In this document: one piece after another, positions 44,963 to 56,192 of the stretch
How positions within the stretch are numbered: the first letter of the stretch is position 1
Layout of the letters: every line of letters starts with the position of its first letter
DNA from: Nilaparvata lugens
Taxonomy: Eukaryota > Arthropoda > Insecta > Hemiptera > Delphacidae
Direction: 5' to 3'
Length of the DNA stretch: 64,000 nt
NCBI RefSeq assembly: GCF_014356525.2
Contig: NC_052511.1
Coordinates: 48,112,182-48,176,181, forward strand
Position numbers and translations under genes: made by a program
The notes under the pieces: model-generated
Database searches by the model: none
Told to the model about the DNA's origin: nothing
The model's input: the letters and a program-made list of their open reading frames with translations, nothing else

Positions 44963-45316
44963 GGCCGGTTTCCGAACTCGGGATTTAGCCAAGTTCTAGA
45001 CTTTAAACAGCTGGAGTCGAAAAATTGGCTTTCCGAGACGGGGCGTAATCACAGTCCACGTTTAAGTGGAATTTTCGAAAACTAGAAAATTGAACACAAA
45101 ATAAAATAAAGAGAAAATTTTGTAAAGTTGCAGCTATATTGAATTATTTAGGAATGTTTCATTTCGTCAATGAGAAACGTTTCCAATATTATAGAAATGA
45201 GAAAGTAAGGATTTTCATAAAAACTGCGGCTAAGCCCCGTTTCGGAAAGCCAATTTTCTGACGCCAGCTGTTTGAAGTCTAGAACTTGGCTAAATCCCGA
45301 GCTCGGAATCCGGACC
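44963..45316. mobile_element. Family J foldback MITE, copy 1
   Basis: ggccggtttccgaactcggg with gatttagccaagttctagac at the left pairs with agaacttggctaaatcccga at the right; the arms are about 85 bp. The loop is AT-rich (aaaataaaataaagag). A second complete copy is at 57617. Confidence 0.7.
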
Positions 45317-45464
45317 TTGGTAGAGCTGTTTTTTTATTAATTCAATAATATATTACTTCATTCAACATCTTTTTCAAGAAACGTTTGGAAAGACAGATCT
45401 CCAGAAACTTACTCATTCACTGATTTATTTATCCATTTGTGAATAAGATTACAGTTCATATTTG

Positions 45465-45929
45465 ATCGAGCGAAGTGAGGTCTAAGATTCAAGTCGACGG
45501 TTCGGCATATCTCTTAATGTTCAAATGTTAAAATGTTTGAATGTTTGAATGTTTGAATGTTTGAATGTTAAATGTTTAAATGATTATATGTTTATATGTT
45601 GCGCATTTACGGCGAAACGCGGTAATAGATTTTCATGAAATTTGACAGGTATGTTCCTTTTTTTAATTGCGCGTCGACGTATATACAAGGTTTTTGGAAA
45701 TTTAGCATTTCAAGGATAATATAATAGGAAAACGGAGCCTCCTTCATACGCCAATATTAGAGTGAAAATCAGACTATAGAATTATTCATCATAAATCAGC
45801 TGACAAGTGATTACACAGATGTGTGGAGGAGCCAGTCTATTGCTGTATTTCCATAAGTTCTATAGTTTCAATCAGGTACTTGTGGATGAGAATACTGCGT
45901 GAGGTCTACTGTTCACAGAACTACTAGTA
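45465..45929 (+). mobile_element. Family B element, copy with short TTTGAATG run
   Basis: TTGATCGAGCGAAGTGAGG to CACAGAACTACTAG|T. Five TTTGAATG-like units at 45536-45570 show an early stage of the expansion seen at 2927. Confidence 0.7.
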
Positions 45930-46237
45930 ATATGATTGGAATAGAACAGGTCCTGCCCCCAACTATCTTCCTCACAGATTCTGATGAAGAATAAAATGTG
46001 TTAGAAAATTTGAAGATTTGAAAATGTGAAGTTTTTTCTGTTGTAGATGTGCTAGAAAATAGATTATGTTTTTACTGATAAAAATTCGAGTCCAATTCTT
46101 TGTTCAAAAATATTATGAGCCAGAGATTTAGAATTTTAAAGGATCAAAACGCCGAAATAAAGTCAATATTTACTCCCAATAATTATCACCGAACATTTTA
46201 AATGGATAACTGATTCACTCACAAGCTTATGAATATA
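45930..46237. other. Unassigned AT-rich spacer
   Basis: Nothing recognised. Confidence 0.3.
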
Positions 46238-47182
46238 CTAGCCGTCAGGCTCGCTTTGCTCGCCATATCCGTCTAGCCAGGGGCCTCCGCCAACTGGTTA
46301 CCCGACTGGATCGTCCAAGGATAAGATCAGCAGGCTCGCTTCGCTTGCCTTCATTTTTCATTTGAGCATTTTTATCATATGTAAAGGACGATCCAGTCGG
46401 GGGTCGAGACTAAACGCCTGGCTAGACGAATATGACGAGCGAAGCGAGCCTGACGGCTAGTAATATAATATTCCCAGGAATAGCTCTGATTGAAGTAGCA
46501 GTGCCCAATCAATTTTTCCGCGATAAATGCATTTCAATCTTCAACTTGGTACCAACCTAACAAAATCAACTGAACCTGACAAAATTTTCAATTCAGTTAC
46601 CAGAACAACTGTTTCGAAGAGGTACTCTCTATAGATTATAGTTCTATAATGTTAAAATATGGTATGGACATTTCAATTATAATTTTAAGATATTGGAATA
46701 AGAAGAATATACATGCTAAAAGAACTTTAAGCCTTTAAAAACCACCCTAAGAGTGCGATAAATTCATTTAAATCTTCAACTTGGTGCCAACCTAATATAG
46801 TCAACTCAACTTAATGCCAACCTGACAAAATTATTAATTTAGTTGCCAGTTAACAACTGTTTCGAAGAGGTACTCTATCTAGATTATAGTTCTATAGTAA
46901 CATATTATGATATGGAAATTTCAATTATAATTAAGAGATTGGGAGAAGAAGAATATACATGCTAAAAGACAAACTAAGAACCCTTAGAGTTAAAATATTG
47001 CCAAAAGATTTCTTAGTGCGCCTCTAAAGGGCCAACTGAACATACCTACCAAATTTGAACGTTTTTGGTCCGGTAGATTTTAGTTCTGCGAGTGAGTGAG
47101 TGAGTGAGTGTGTGAGTGCGTGAGTGAGTGAGTCAGTCAGTCAGTCAGTGAGTGAGTGCCATTTCGCTTTTATATATATAGA
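46238..47182 (-). mobile_element. Non-autonomous Helitron-like element, family H copy 3
   Basis: Minus strand: A|TCTATATATATAAAAGCG start and GCCTGACGG-CTAG|T end. Inverted 3' ends again (46238 and 46447 region). An internal direct duplication of about 230 bp covers aatcttcaacttggtaccaa (46537) and aatcttcaacttggtgccaa (46769). Microsatellite (GTGA)n at 47092-47155. Non-coding. Confidence 0.7.
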
Positions 47183-47967
47183 TTCATTGAAAATATGTAC
47201 TAAGGCTAAGAATACGTTGGATAAAGCATAACTCTGTCTCGGATGGAAACTCAGCATTGATTCAGTGGGTAGCGATAGAGAAAATAAATAAAATTATGAG
47301 TATTTCTGACAGTTGGAATTGAATATCACTATAGTGAGTGAGTGGTGCAGAATCTCTGTATCAGAAAAGCTCATCTCTCTCCTACCACAGCATCTCTCAA
47401 CCCCACCGCCACTTTTCCATTCAATTGCCAAAAACACATTTGCCTTCAGCTGATGAGGGTCCAGCTGTTATTGATTTGTCTCGTCATTCTCTCTCTCTCT
47501 CACATTCTATCTTCCTTCTTTTCTCTCTTCAGTGTTGTGCGGCAGAGAGATCCTGGAGATTTAACTTTTCCCTAATGGAGGCGAATGATCAATCAATCAA
47601 TCAATCTTTCTCTCTCACACTCTATCAGTCTTTTTTTTCTCTCTCTCTCTCTTACTCTCATCCACTCTCTCTTTCTATCTCTCTCGCTCTCTCTTACTCT
47701 CATCCACACTCTCTCGGCCTCTCTCGCTTTCTCTTTCTATCCCTCTCTCTTTCTCTATTGTCTACCTACTTCTCTTTTACTCTTGTTTTTCTCTCTTCCA
47801 ACATATATTTCTTCTTCTCTCTCTTAACATTTGTACATCCCTCTCACTCACTCTCTCTTTTTCTCTTAAATCTTCATACTAATTACTTCATACTTCATAC
47901 TTCAATCTTCATACTTTTACAATTTTTTCATTTTAGAATAAATCAGTTGAATTAATAAAATTAACGT
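47183..47967. other. Unassigned turning into CT-rich repeat
   Basis: 47600-47940 is mostly CTCTCTC. The 205-codon Ser/Leu frame at 47338-47955 is low complexity after its first third and I do not call it. Confidence 0.4.
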
Positions 47968-48267
47968 TTTGGTAGAGAGTTAGGGGGAAGAATACTTCGA
48001 ATACTCTTTCCAAAGAATGGACATTGATATGTCCAAAGCTCCGCCAATTTATGTAGATGCATAACAATATTATCTTTTTTATCTATAGTTATAACAAATT
48101 GTTTTTTTTTTCATATTATATACAGCTCAATAATTATTTTCTTAATTTATATTTTGTAAATTCATCCATAATTTTGCTGTGTTGTATATAAGTGTATAAG
48201 CCAGTATATATATATATATATTGTAATCTACATAAATAAAGTACTCAATCAATCAATCAATCAATTC
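47968..48267 (+). mobile_element. Family E copy 13
   Basis: Preceded by aaattaacgttttggtagag like copy 7; diverged first part (agggggaagaatacttcga). Ends in (AATC)n then CT repeat. Confidence 0.7.
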
Positions 48268-48531
48268 CTCTATCTCTCTCTCTTACTCTCACCCACACTC
48301 TCTCTGTCTCTCTCGCTCTCTCTTTCTATCGCTCTCTCTCTCTTACTCTTATCCACACTCTCTCTGCCTCACTCGCACTCTCTTTCTATCCCTCTTTCTT
48401 TCTCTATTGTCTACCTACTTCTCTTTTTCTCTTGTTTTTCTCCCTCCCAACATATCTCTCTTTTCTCTTGTCTGCCTATTTATCTTCTTCTCTCTCAACA
48501 TTTGTCCATCCCTCACTCTCTCTCTCCACCA
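48268..48531. repeat. CT-rich tract
   Basis: tctctctctcttactctcac and related blocks, partly duplicated from 47650-47810. Confidence 0.75.
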
Positions 48532-48757
48532 AAATCTCCGCCAATTTATGTAGATGCATAACAATATAATTATCTACTGTTATTATATTACAAATTGCTT
48601 TTTCATATCATATACAGCTCGATAATTATTTTCTTAATTTATATTTTGTAAATTCATCCATAATTTTGCTGCATTGTAAGCTATTGTATATAAGTGTATA
48701 AGCCAGTATATATTGTAATCTACATAAATATAGTACTCAATCAATCAACAATCAATC
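48532..48757 (+). mobile_element. Family E copy 14, 5'-truncated
   Basis: Begins at ctccgccaatttatgtagat; ends tagtactcaatcaatc. Confidence 0.65.
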
Positions 48758-49848
48758 CACCGAAAATCCGGGTTCCTTTATATCCATAATCCTCTATATT
48801 CTATATCCTTCCCCTCACCTAGCCTTAATATCCTCCCACTTCCCTGTAAATTCTGCCCATTCAATCAATTAGCCTACATTAGTTTGATCATTTGTATAAA
48901 TTTCCACTAATATTTTTCACTATGTATTTTATTTAATTTATCTAGAAGTTTTACTTTTTGTTTTGCTAAAACTCATGTCTTGTGAGACCTGGCAATGTAA
49001 GATGAATTGAATATATCAAATATCTCTCACTCCCTTTAAATTTATCATTCTTCACCCACACTCGCTCCTCCATTTTTGCTCTTCCACTTCTCTATCTACT
49101 TCACTGACCTCATCTCTCAATTCTCTAACTTTCCTTAATTGAGATTTATCCCATTCTACCATAGAATTTCTAGAAATGATCAAAAACTTATAACAGAGAC
49201 AAACGAATACCTATCGTATTCTGCTCAAGATTCTGTTCTCTCTGCTTTTATTGAGCTTTCATATTGAGAGGGTAGTATTGTAGTTGTTTTTGTGTATCTT
49301 ATATTATTTTTCAGGTTTTTGAACTGTAATGAACTTTTTACTGTATGTAAACCCTGCGTTTTTGGTGTGGGAATTAGCTCTGTATTGTTTATTGAATTTG
49401 CTAACTTGTTGCTAAGTTATCAAAATTGAAGCAATTTTCGTGCATTTTTCAAATGCAGTTTCAATTTCTTGTCGAAAAAGCTACTGTAATTGGGAATTGT
49501 ACGACCATTGATCTTTTTGCAGCTTTGACTTTTCCACTGGAAGTTATGCTCAACGCTCGTGGAGGGGGAATAATTTTCAGTGAAATGGCCTCAGTCGAAT
49601 TGAGACGTAACTGGGAAAACATGTAACGGTGTGCGAGCCTCGGTCCTCTGATTGGGCCCATTTCCCATTCAAAAGGGACAAATTGTTATGTTTTCAGTTG
49701 TCAGTAATTTTTATCTAATTGAATAGGAAACAAAATTCTATAGAGTTAGTAGGAGTAGAATCAGGAAATTATTTGTGCGTGTGAGTTCAAGTATAGTGAG
49801 TTTTTATAGTGAGTGTCTCTGAAGAGTCCAAGTTTGAATATTGTTAAA
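48758..49848. other. Low-repeat region, possible host 5' flank
   Basis: No repeat family from the window occurs here. An inverted CCAAT box (gattggg) lies near 49650. No gene called upstream of the ATG at 49849. Confidence 0.3.
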
Positions 49849-49857
49849 ATGGTGAGT
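49849..49857 (+). promoter_or_regulatory. Start codon joined to a splice donor (candidate first exon end)
   Basis: TTAAAATG directly followed by GTGAGT. An ATG|GT first-exon boundary is common in animal housekeeping genes. No second exon could be identified within the next 2 kb. Confidence 0.3.
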
Positions 49858-50562
49858 GCCAAACTTTTATTGTTTTTCTTATTAAGCTCAAAATTTAATT
49901 TCATAGAAAGACCGTGGCCCAAATTTAAATGCAGCAAGTTAGCAGGTTCCCAAAATGTATAGATTGAAAATTGAGTATGTCTTTTTGACCTGAATCGATT
50001 GCTGAATAACTTTGTTCTGTTTGAAAATTTGACATGTTACCTGACTTTTATTAATTCGTTCTACCTATTTAGAGTTCAATAAACCTCGAGTTGAATTATA
50101 TTAGTATTTTTCATTGAAGTTCCTGGCTCGTAGTTGCTAGTTGCTAAAATAGGTGACAATTGAATAATGATGATAATCTGTGCATTTGAATGAACGAATC
50201 CACTAAAAGCTCCCAAACAATCAAGGATTCAAATAGAGATTTGATAGCATAATTTTGGTAAATATTATAGAAGAGAAGAAACAACCCCCTCCGTTTACAT
50301 TGGTGCGCAGCCGTGGTACAGTCTGCAAGAATGACTATCGAACCACATGTATTCTTATATACTTCATATTTTGGAAGATTAATCAAGTCAAGAGACAAAT
50401 ATATCACCCGGTTACAGAAATGATGTCAGGTGTGGTCTAAGGTAAAAAATACCTCCATCGCTTACAATATTAAAGCAACTAAAATAGACAATTCATCATG
50501 GAAATTACAAGAGGAAATTAATAATATTAGTGAAATTGAGAACAATATTAAATCCAACTCAC
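49858..50562. other. Low-repeat region, possible intronic sequence
   Basis: AT-rich; no repeat family or gene recognised. Confidence 0.25.
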
Positions 50563-50668
50563 CTTCAGTCGTCATCTTCTCCTTCTCCATCCATTCCGTC
50601 TCACTCTTCTCAGCTTCACTGGTTTTACTATCGTAGCGATACACCGAATTACGTTGGAACTGCACCAT
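50563..50668 (-). CDS. Candidate host exon, acidic/basic N-terminus, unknown function
   Basis: On the minus strand GAAAATGG gives a strong start context at 50668; 35 codons follow (MVQFQRNSVYRYDSK..., then SEAEKSETEWMEKEKMTTE), ending at GAAG with donor GTGAGT (50562-50557), phase 1. The frame is open further 5' to about 50724, so an internal exon is also possible. Charged composition without cysteine or hydrophobic segment. No family recognised. Confidence 0.35.
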
Positions 50669-50769
50669 TTTCAAAAAACTTAAATCACCACTTTCCAGGT
50701 TACTTGACCACTCCTTCTTCAAAACTAAATCCTATGTATTATATACTGTATATATTCAAAGAGTATAAA

Positions 50770-51300
50770 CGAAGAACTTTGCCAAACTGTTTCAATATAC
50801 TTTGACAATATATTTGTGTCAATATACTTTGTCAATCTGTGTCAATATACTCTTCAATATTATTGTTATTGTAGAATATTATATCAAACCTCAAGCGCCT
50901 ATTAACAAACTATATCTCTTATTATTTAAAGAGTATAAACGAAGAAATTTGCCAAACTGTGTCAATATACTTTGACAATATATTTGTGTCAATATACTTT
51001 GCCAAACTGTGTCAATATACTTTGACAATACATTTGTTTCAATATATTTTGCCAAACTGTGTCAATATACTCTTCAATATTATTGTTATTGTAGAATATG
51101 ATATCAAACCTCAAGCGCCAATTCACAAACAATATCTCTTCGCACTTTCCCTGTCAACTCCTCATAAATTGAATGATACTTTGCCAAACTGTGTCAATAT
51201 ACTTTGACAATATATTTGTGTCAATATACTTTGCCAAACTGTGTGTGTCAATATACTCTTCAATATTATTGTTATTGTGGAATATGATTTCAAACCTCAA
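50770..51300. repeat. Nested tandem duplication of ATACTTTGCCAAACTGTGTC
   Basis: A unit of about 34 bp (caatatactttgacaatata / caatatactttgccaaactg) is repeated inside three larger blocks that each also carry caatattattgttattgt and caaacctcaagcgcc. Confidence 0.75.
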
Positions 51301-51528
51301 GCGCCAATTCACAAAAAATATCTCTTCGCACTTTCCCTGTAAACTCCTCATAAATTGAATGAAATAATCCTCCCTCGTCAGAAGCTCAGTGAGTACTGCC
51401 TCGAATTCTATCAAGCCCAAGGTTTTATACACACGTTTTAATACCGTCGGGGTTGAACCAATAATACTCAAAGCATTCTCATTCTCAATGCTTGCGCAAT
51501 ATAGGCAACAGGTTGACTGTGACGTCAC
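51290..51528 (-). CDS. Possible host coding segment, unknown function
   Basis: Open minus frame with balanced composition: CLYCASIENENALSI, then RVYKTLGLIEFEAVLTELL and FIQFMRSLQGKCEEI. No ATG starts it (first codon of the usable frame is GTG). Its 3' end is copied into the adjacent tandem duplication. It could be an exon, an old element or chance. A CXXC near the start is the only motif. Confidence 0.22.
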
Positions 51529-51529
51529 A
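51493..51529. promoter_or_regulatory. C/EBP-type and CRE palindromes
   Basis: TTGCGCAA at about 51493-51500 and TGTGACGTCACA at 51518-51529, two perfect palindromic transcription factor consensus sites 25 bases apart. Confidence 0.35.
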
Positions 51530-51759
51530 TACTGTCACACCGGTTAAAAGAGAAGTACTCATAAATGGTGGCAGTCAGTGGTGGCTGACAGCTTCTAGTG
51601 AATCGGATCCAAAGTGAATTCTTTCACGAGAGTTTGGTCACGGAAATAGAAATTGTTGGGAATATTTGATGAGGTGTGGGAATTCGTGAATGGGGCATTT
51701 TTACTCGTTTCGTGGCAATTTGTATTTAATATATTTATTCAGTAAATGGATTAAGAGTG

Positions 51760-52555
51760 CAAATGCTCCGCTTTGCAGACGATATTGCAATAGTGGCACA
51801 AGATAAAGGTAATCTAGAGAAAGCACTGAATACCTTGCATGACATTCTCAAAAATGAATTTTACATGGAGATAAAATAAGGCTAAGACAGAAGTGATGAT
51901 CTGCTCCAAATATCCTGATTTTGAAATAGTAAAGATAGAAAATAACGCCCTCAAACAAGTAAAAAAATTTAAATACTTAGGTAGCATTATTCCAGAGGAT
52001 GGAAAAGACAAAAAAGACATAAAGCGCCGTATAAGAGAAGCCAAGGCCATTTTCATCAATAAACGGAATGTGCTTTCCTCCAAAAGTCTGAATTTGGATT
52101 TGAGAAAGAGACTTATAAAGAGTTGTATCTGGAGTATTGCACTATATGGCTCAGAGACATGGACTATTGGTAAGGCGGAAGAAAAGGCAATTAATGCATT
52201 TGAAGTATGGTGTTGGAGGCGAATGCTGAAAATAAAATGGACCGATAGAATAACAAATGAAGAAGTATTTCAAAGCGCTGAAGAGACACAAAAAAAATCT
52301 ATTGAAATCTCTTAGGGACAGACGGCATTCTTGGATAGGACATATTATAAGACACAGCGAATTCACGCTAACAATACTGGAAGGTGCAATCAGTGGACAA
52401 CGGGCTCGTGGAAGACCCCGGCTACAATATTTGAAGCAGATAACCCGGGATCTTGGGGTCCAGAGCTATACCCAACTAAAACAGCTGGCTCTGGACAGAC
52501 AAAGATGAAAAAAGCTGCCAACCAATCGGACGATTGAAGCAGAAGAAGAAGAAGA
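51760..52555 (+). pseudogene. RTE-like LINE reverse transcriptase 3' fragment
   Basis: Starts at the catalytic box (LRFADDIAIVAQDKGN). After a frame change near 51877 it continues KFKYLGSIIPEDG, IKSCIWSIALYGSETWT, AFEVWCWRRMLKIKW. A second change at the A run (52290) leads to DRRHSWIGHIIRHSEF and GQRARGRPRLQYLKQI. This order is typical of the C-terminal half of RTE/Jockey-group ORF2. Two or three frame breaks mean it is dead. Ends in a GAAGAAGAA tail, as short-repeat-tailed LINEs do. Confidence 0.7.
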
Positions 52556-52761
52556 TATTTATTCAGTTGTTGGGAAAAGAAGGGTTAGAATGAGTTTTCT
52601 GTAGAAGAAAATTTGATGTATTACTTCAAGGTTATTATTGACTCAGTTTATATAGGACCTTGCATATCATATACTTTGATTTCTCTAGTTAAGTGTGACT
52701 TAAGTTATTTTCGATTCCAGTGTTCTATTAGAATAAACATTGCTTGTGAAATGCTGAGTGC
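52556..52761. other. Unassigned spacer
   Basis: Nothing recognised. Confidence 0.3.
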
Positions 52762-52908
52762 CGGTTACACAAAAGCCGATTAAATTCTTGTATTATTCCA
52801 CGAGAACCAATCAGAGAAGCCGTATTTTCGAAAACGTCTTCTGTGGTTCTCGTGTAATTAATCACGGTTAAAATTTAACCGGATTTTGTGCAACCGGGCC
52901 TGAGTGTT
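52762..52908. mobile_element. Family L palindromic MITE, copy 2
   Basis: gccggttacacaaaagccga and ttaaccggattttgtgcaac arms; inner pair cacgagaaccaatcag / tgtggttctcgtg. TGAGTG flanks both sides. Confidence 0.65.
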
Positions 52909-52946
52909 TTATTTGTTTAAGCTTCGGTGGTTCATTGTATTCTAGA

Positions 52947-53166
52947 CTAGCAGGTAGCAATTGCTCTATTTCGAAACTTGACAAACTGAAAACTTGACGT
53001 AATGAAATCTTGAAGAATTTTAAATAGTTCTATAAACATCCTCGGTTGATCAAGAATCTACATGCAAAATTCCAAGTTAATCAGTCCAGTAGTTCAGACG
53101 TGATGATGCGTCAAACATAATTTTCCCATTCCGTACATGCATAAGCCATTTCTTTCCTTTATTATA
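52947..53166 (-). mobile_element. Family G Helitron-like element, intact
   Basis: Minus strand: A|TCTATACTATAATAAAGG start, then gacgcatcatcacgtctgaa, ending GCTACCTG-CTAG|T. This is the uninterrupted form that shows what was split at 2752-3692 (by B) and at 56193-57345 (by F). About 220 bp, non-coding. Confidence 0.65.
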
Positions 53167-53704
53167 GTATAGATTGAGTTCATTGTAAGCAATGATTTAA
53201 AGCCTCTTGGTATGGGTGAGTTATTATACACTTATTTATCTATTTATCTATTTTTCTATTTATTCATTCACAACAGTTACATGGTACATAAGATTTAGAG
53301 TATTCAATTCAATTTTTTTCCATCAAAAAATACATCAATAAAACATTTACATCTCAATCCAATAACAAATATTTTCAGGAAATAAATATTCCCCCACATA
53401 GACTATTGGTCCGTGTGTGTGTATTCCTATCTATATAACTGTAAAATAAAAAATTCTGCAGAATTCTACCTTAATATTATTCTCACTTAACTATTACAAT
53501 ATTGGAAATATGTTATATAAAGAAAAATAAATATAAATTATTAATAGTTTTTTTTTAATAAACAGAGCATGATGTCGTGGGTTTCTTTTATTAAAGACTT
53601 AGTATTATGTTGGAGTACCTATCTCCTAAAGTTTTTAAATTACTTATTATAATGTTCAGAGTGCTGCATCATAGTACCAGAGTTAACAGAGTTTGAATCA
53701 GAAT
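53167..53704. other. Unassigned AT-rich region
   Basis: Possibly the 3' UTR of the LINE fragment that follows on the minus strand; ctattaatagttttttttta resembles text at 23640. Confidence 0.25.
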
Positions 53705-53953
53705 CTACATATAGGGCGAGTTTATGAGGGCTTCTGATGCCTCCCGACCAATACCAAGCAACCATGTGACTATCTTCTTTTTGTAGTTAGCAACACTGCA
53801 TCCCTCAGCCTCTTTTATTGTGATTGGAAGATTGCGATGAAGTAGGTGAGCAATACGAAATGGGTTGTTATCGACCGATGTAAAGGTAGCTCTGGGTGTA
53901 TTAAACCCAAAATTCGGCATATTTCTAGAAATATTTCTAGTATCATTCAAATG
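53705..53953 (-). pseudogene. Probable LINE ORF2 C-terminal fragment
   Basis: Minus frame: NDTRNISRNMPNFGF, then FRIAHLLHRNLPITIKEA and VANYKKKIVTWLL. The pattern NTR...(F)..A...N.LP..IK......K+.+..WL is that of the extreme C-terminus of Jockey/CR1-like ORF2. Open for 81 codons, no start context. Could also be a host fragment. Confidence 0.4.
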
Positions 53954-54229
53954 ACTGGTGACATGTCAAAATTTCACTTATTGTGAAATAATTGTGAGTT
54001 CATTCATCGATTTGGATCAGTCTTCAGCAATATAATATTTGGAATTCAAGTAGGTGGTGTGGAACTATTTTACTATTACTATCACGAGACTTTGGTCACG
54101 GAAATAGAGATTGTTGGGAATATTTGATGAGGTGTGGGAATTCATGAAGAATTAAAAATAATTAATCAACAAAATATTTCATCTTAATTATGAAAATTCA
54201 TTATCCTACTTCATTAAATAAAATTGATT
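53954..54229. other. Short duplicate of 51630-51690
   Basis: ttggtcacggaaatagagat, tgttgggaatatttgatgag and gtgtgggaattc are shared with 51634-51685. Confidence 0.5.
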
Positions 54230-54509
54230 ATTTTAAACGAGAATGAGCAGCTGATATTACATCAATAAACCTGTATCAGCTACCGTCTATGGAAGGCATT
54301 GGGATCGGCAACGTTGTTCTCCTATCTTTCTCCATTATCCTACATCATTAAATAAAATTGATCATTTTAAACGAGAATGAACAGCTGATATTACATCAAT
54401 AAACCTGTATCAGCTACCGTCTATAGAAGGCATTGACAAGACTGAGGATCAGCAGCGTTGTTCTCCATCTTTCTCCACTGCCATTATAACGTGGACTCAC
54501 TATAGGATC
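54230..54509 (-). mobile_element. Family A right part with internal tandem duplication
   Basis: catcaataaacctgtatcag ... tctttctcca occurs twice (54260 and 54392, period about 127). Only the second is followed by CTGCCATTATAACGTGGAC and the element end. Confidence 0.6.
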
Positions 54510-54955
54510 GGATTCAGAAATCAGTAATGTAAAGTAACTGAATTGATCAGTAAAGTTCACAGGATTGAATAAAATAGAAATAAAAATGAATAAACCGAAC
54601 AACAAATCAATAACTTTTTGTGTAGTTGAGAAGTTGATATTGTGGTAATTATTATTCATATTGAATGAAAAAGACTAAGAAATTGTCAAAAACCACAGTT
54701 TATCAGAGATTGACAATGGTGTAATAACCGAAACTGGTCTTTTAAAGTATCAATAAATCTGTGGTTTCTTACAACTTCTTAGTCTTTTTTATTCAACAAA
54801 TCAATCAATCATCATTGTCGACTCAATTTTTCTTCCTTTTTCCCTCTTTCAGAAGATTCAGAGCTTCATTCCATCTAAGAGCCCACTTTTCTAAGTTGAT
54901 TCAGATTCAGTCGGATACATCTCAAGCAATACTCTTACCATATACCTCTCTGTAA
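54510..54955. repeat. Segmental duplicate, copy 1 (with 54612-54793 insert)
   Basis: ggattcagaaatcagtaatg through tacatctcaagcaatactct matches 55905-56155. An insertion at 54612-54793 is flanked by a 12-bp duplication, CAACAAATCAAT. Its inner part has arms gactaagaaattgtcaaaaa and tttcttacaacttcttagtc. Confidence 0.6.
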
Positions 54956-55135
54956 TACCTCTGTAACAGGTCCTTTTGAAATACTGTATGTGGTTATTGT
55001 ATCTATATAATACAAGGGTCTCCAACCTTTTTTATCCAAGGGCCACATTGTTAATTCTTGTGAGGATAAGTGCATCCTTAGTACGTGGAATTTGACTTGT
55101 GGGGACACACACGACAAGGATTGGGGGGTGTAAAA
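54956..55135. other. Unassigned spacer
   Basis: Nothing recognised. Confidence 0.3.
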
Positions 55136-55790
55136 TTATTGACTCACTCACTCACTCGCAGAACTAAAAATCTACCGGACCAAAAACGTTCAAATTTGGT
55201 AGGTATGTTCAGTTGGCCTTTAGAGGCGCGCTAAAGAACGGATTTAGAAACGTTTTCAAAGATACGCCCAAAATCTGCGTTTTTCCAGCGTTTTCTCAGC
55301 TTTATCGAGAACAAATGAACAGAAATTGTTCAAATTTAGTGCAGAAGCTCAGCTAGGGTGTAATAATGTTGTGTTAGGAGGAATTTGCAATAACGTCAAA
55401 GATACGCCCAAAATTAGCGTTTTTCCAGCGTTTTTTTTTTTTTGCTTTTTCTCAGATTTATCGAGAACAAATGAACAGAAATTGTTCAAATTTAGTGCAG
55501 AAGCTCAGCTAGGGTGTAATAATGTTGTGTTAGGAGGAATTTGCAATAACGTCAAAGATACGCCCAAAATTAGCGTTTTTCCAGCGTTTTTTTTTTTTTT
55601 TCTGAGACTTTTCGAGAACAAATGAGCAGAAATTGTTCAATTTTAGTACAGAAGCTCAGCTAGGGTTGTAATAATGTTGTGTTAGAAGGAATTTCAATAA
55701 CGTCAAAGATACGCCCAAAATTAGCGTTTTTCCAGCGTTTTTTTTTTATTTTTCTGAGATTTATCGAGAACAAAATGAACAGAAGAAATT
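55136..55790 (+). mobile_element. Family H fragment with four tandem units
   Basis: gactcactcactcactcgca and ctaccggaccaaaaacgttc are family H 5' sequence. Then gatacgcccaaaat recurs at 55261, 55401, 55557 and 55708 (units about 140-156 bp) with T runs that vary in length. No 3' end seen. Confidence 0.6.
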
Positions 55791-55902
55791 ACATCAATAA
55801 ACCAGTGTCAGCCACCGTCTATGGAAGGCATTACAATCGGCAACGTTGTTCTCCTATCTTTCTCCACTGCCATTATAACGTGGACCTCACTATAGGATCG
55901 GA
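55786..55902 (-). mobile_element. Family A right-end fragment
   Basis: catcaataaaccagtgtcag to CTGCCATTATAACGTGGACC-TCACTATA. Confidence 0.6.
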
Positions 55903-56192
55903 TTCAGAAATCAGTAATGTAAAAAACTGAATTGATTAGTAAAGTTTACTGGATTGAATAAAATAGAAATAAAAATGAATAAACCGAACAACAAATCAAT
56001 CAATCATCATTGTCGATTGATTTTTTTCCCTTTTCTACAGTTTCTCCCTCTTTCTCACTATCAGAAGATTCAGAGCCACATTCCACTTAAAAACCTACTT
56101 TTCTAAGTTGATTCAGATTTAGTTGTATACATCTCAAGCAATATTCTTATCATACAGTCAAACATTTCCTCTTGAAATATTGCATGTTGTCA
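55903..56192. repeat. Segmental duplicate, copy 2
   Basis: Uninterrupted version of 54510-54955, again directly next to a family A end, so the duplication included the element. Confidence 0.6.

Noticed and set aside
47338..47955. 205-codon Ser/Leu-rich frame
   Set aside because: Mostly CT repeat, no signal peptide-like start, no domain; other frames of the same tract are equally open.
54640..54780. Hammerhead ribozyme suggested by ccgaaactggtc
   Set aside because: The required CTGANGA core upstream is absent.
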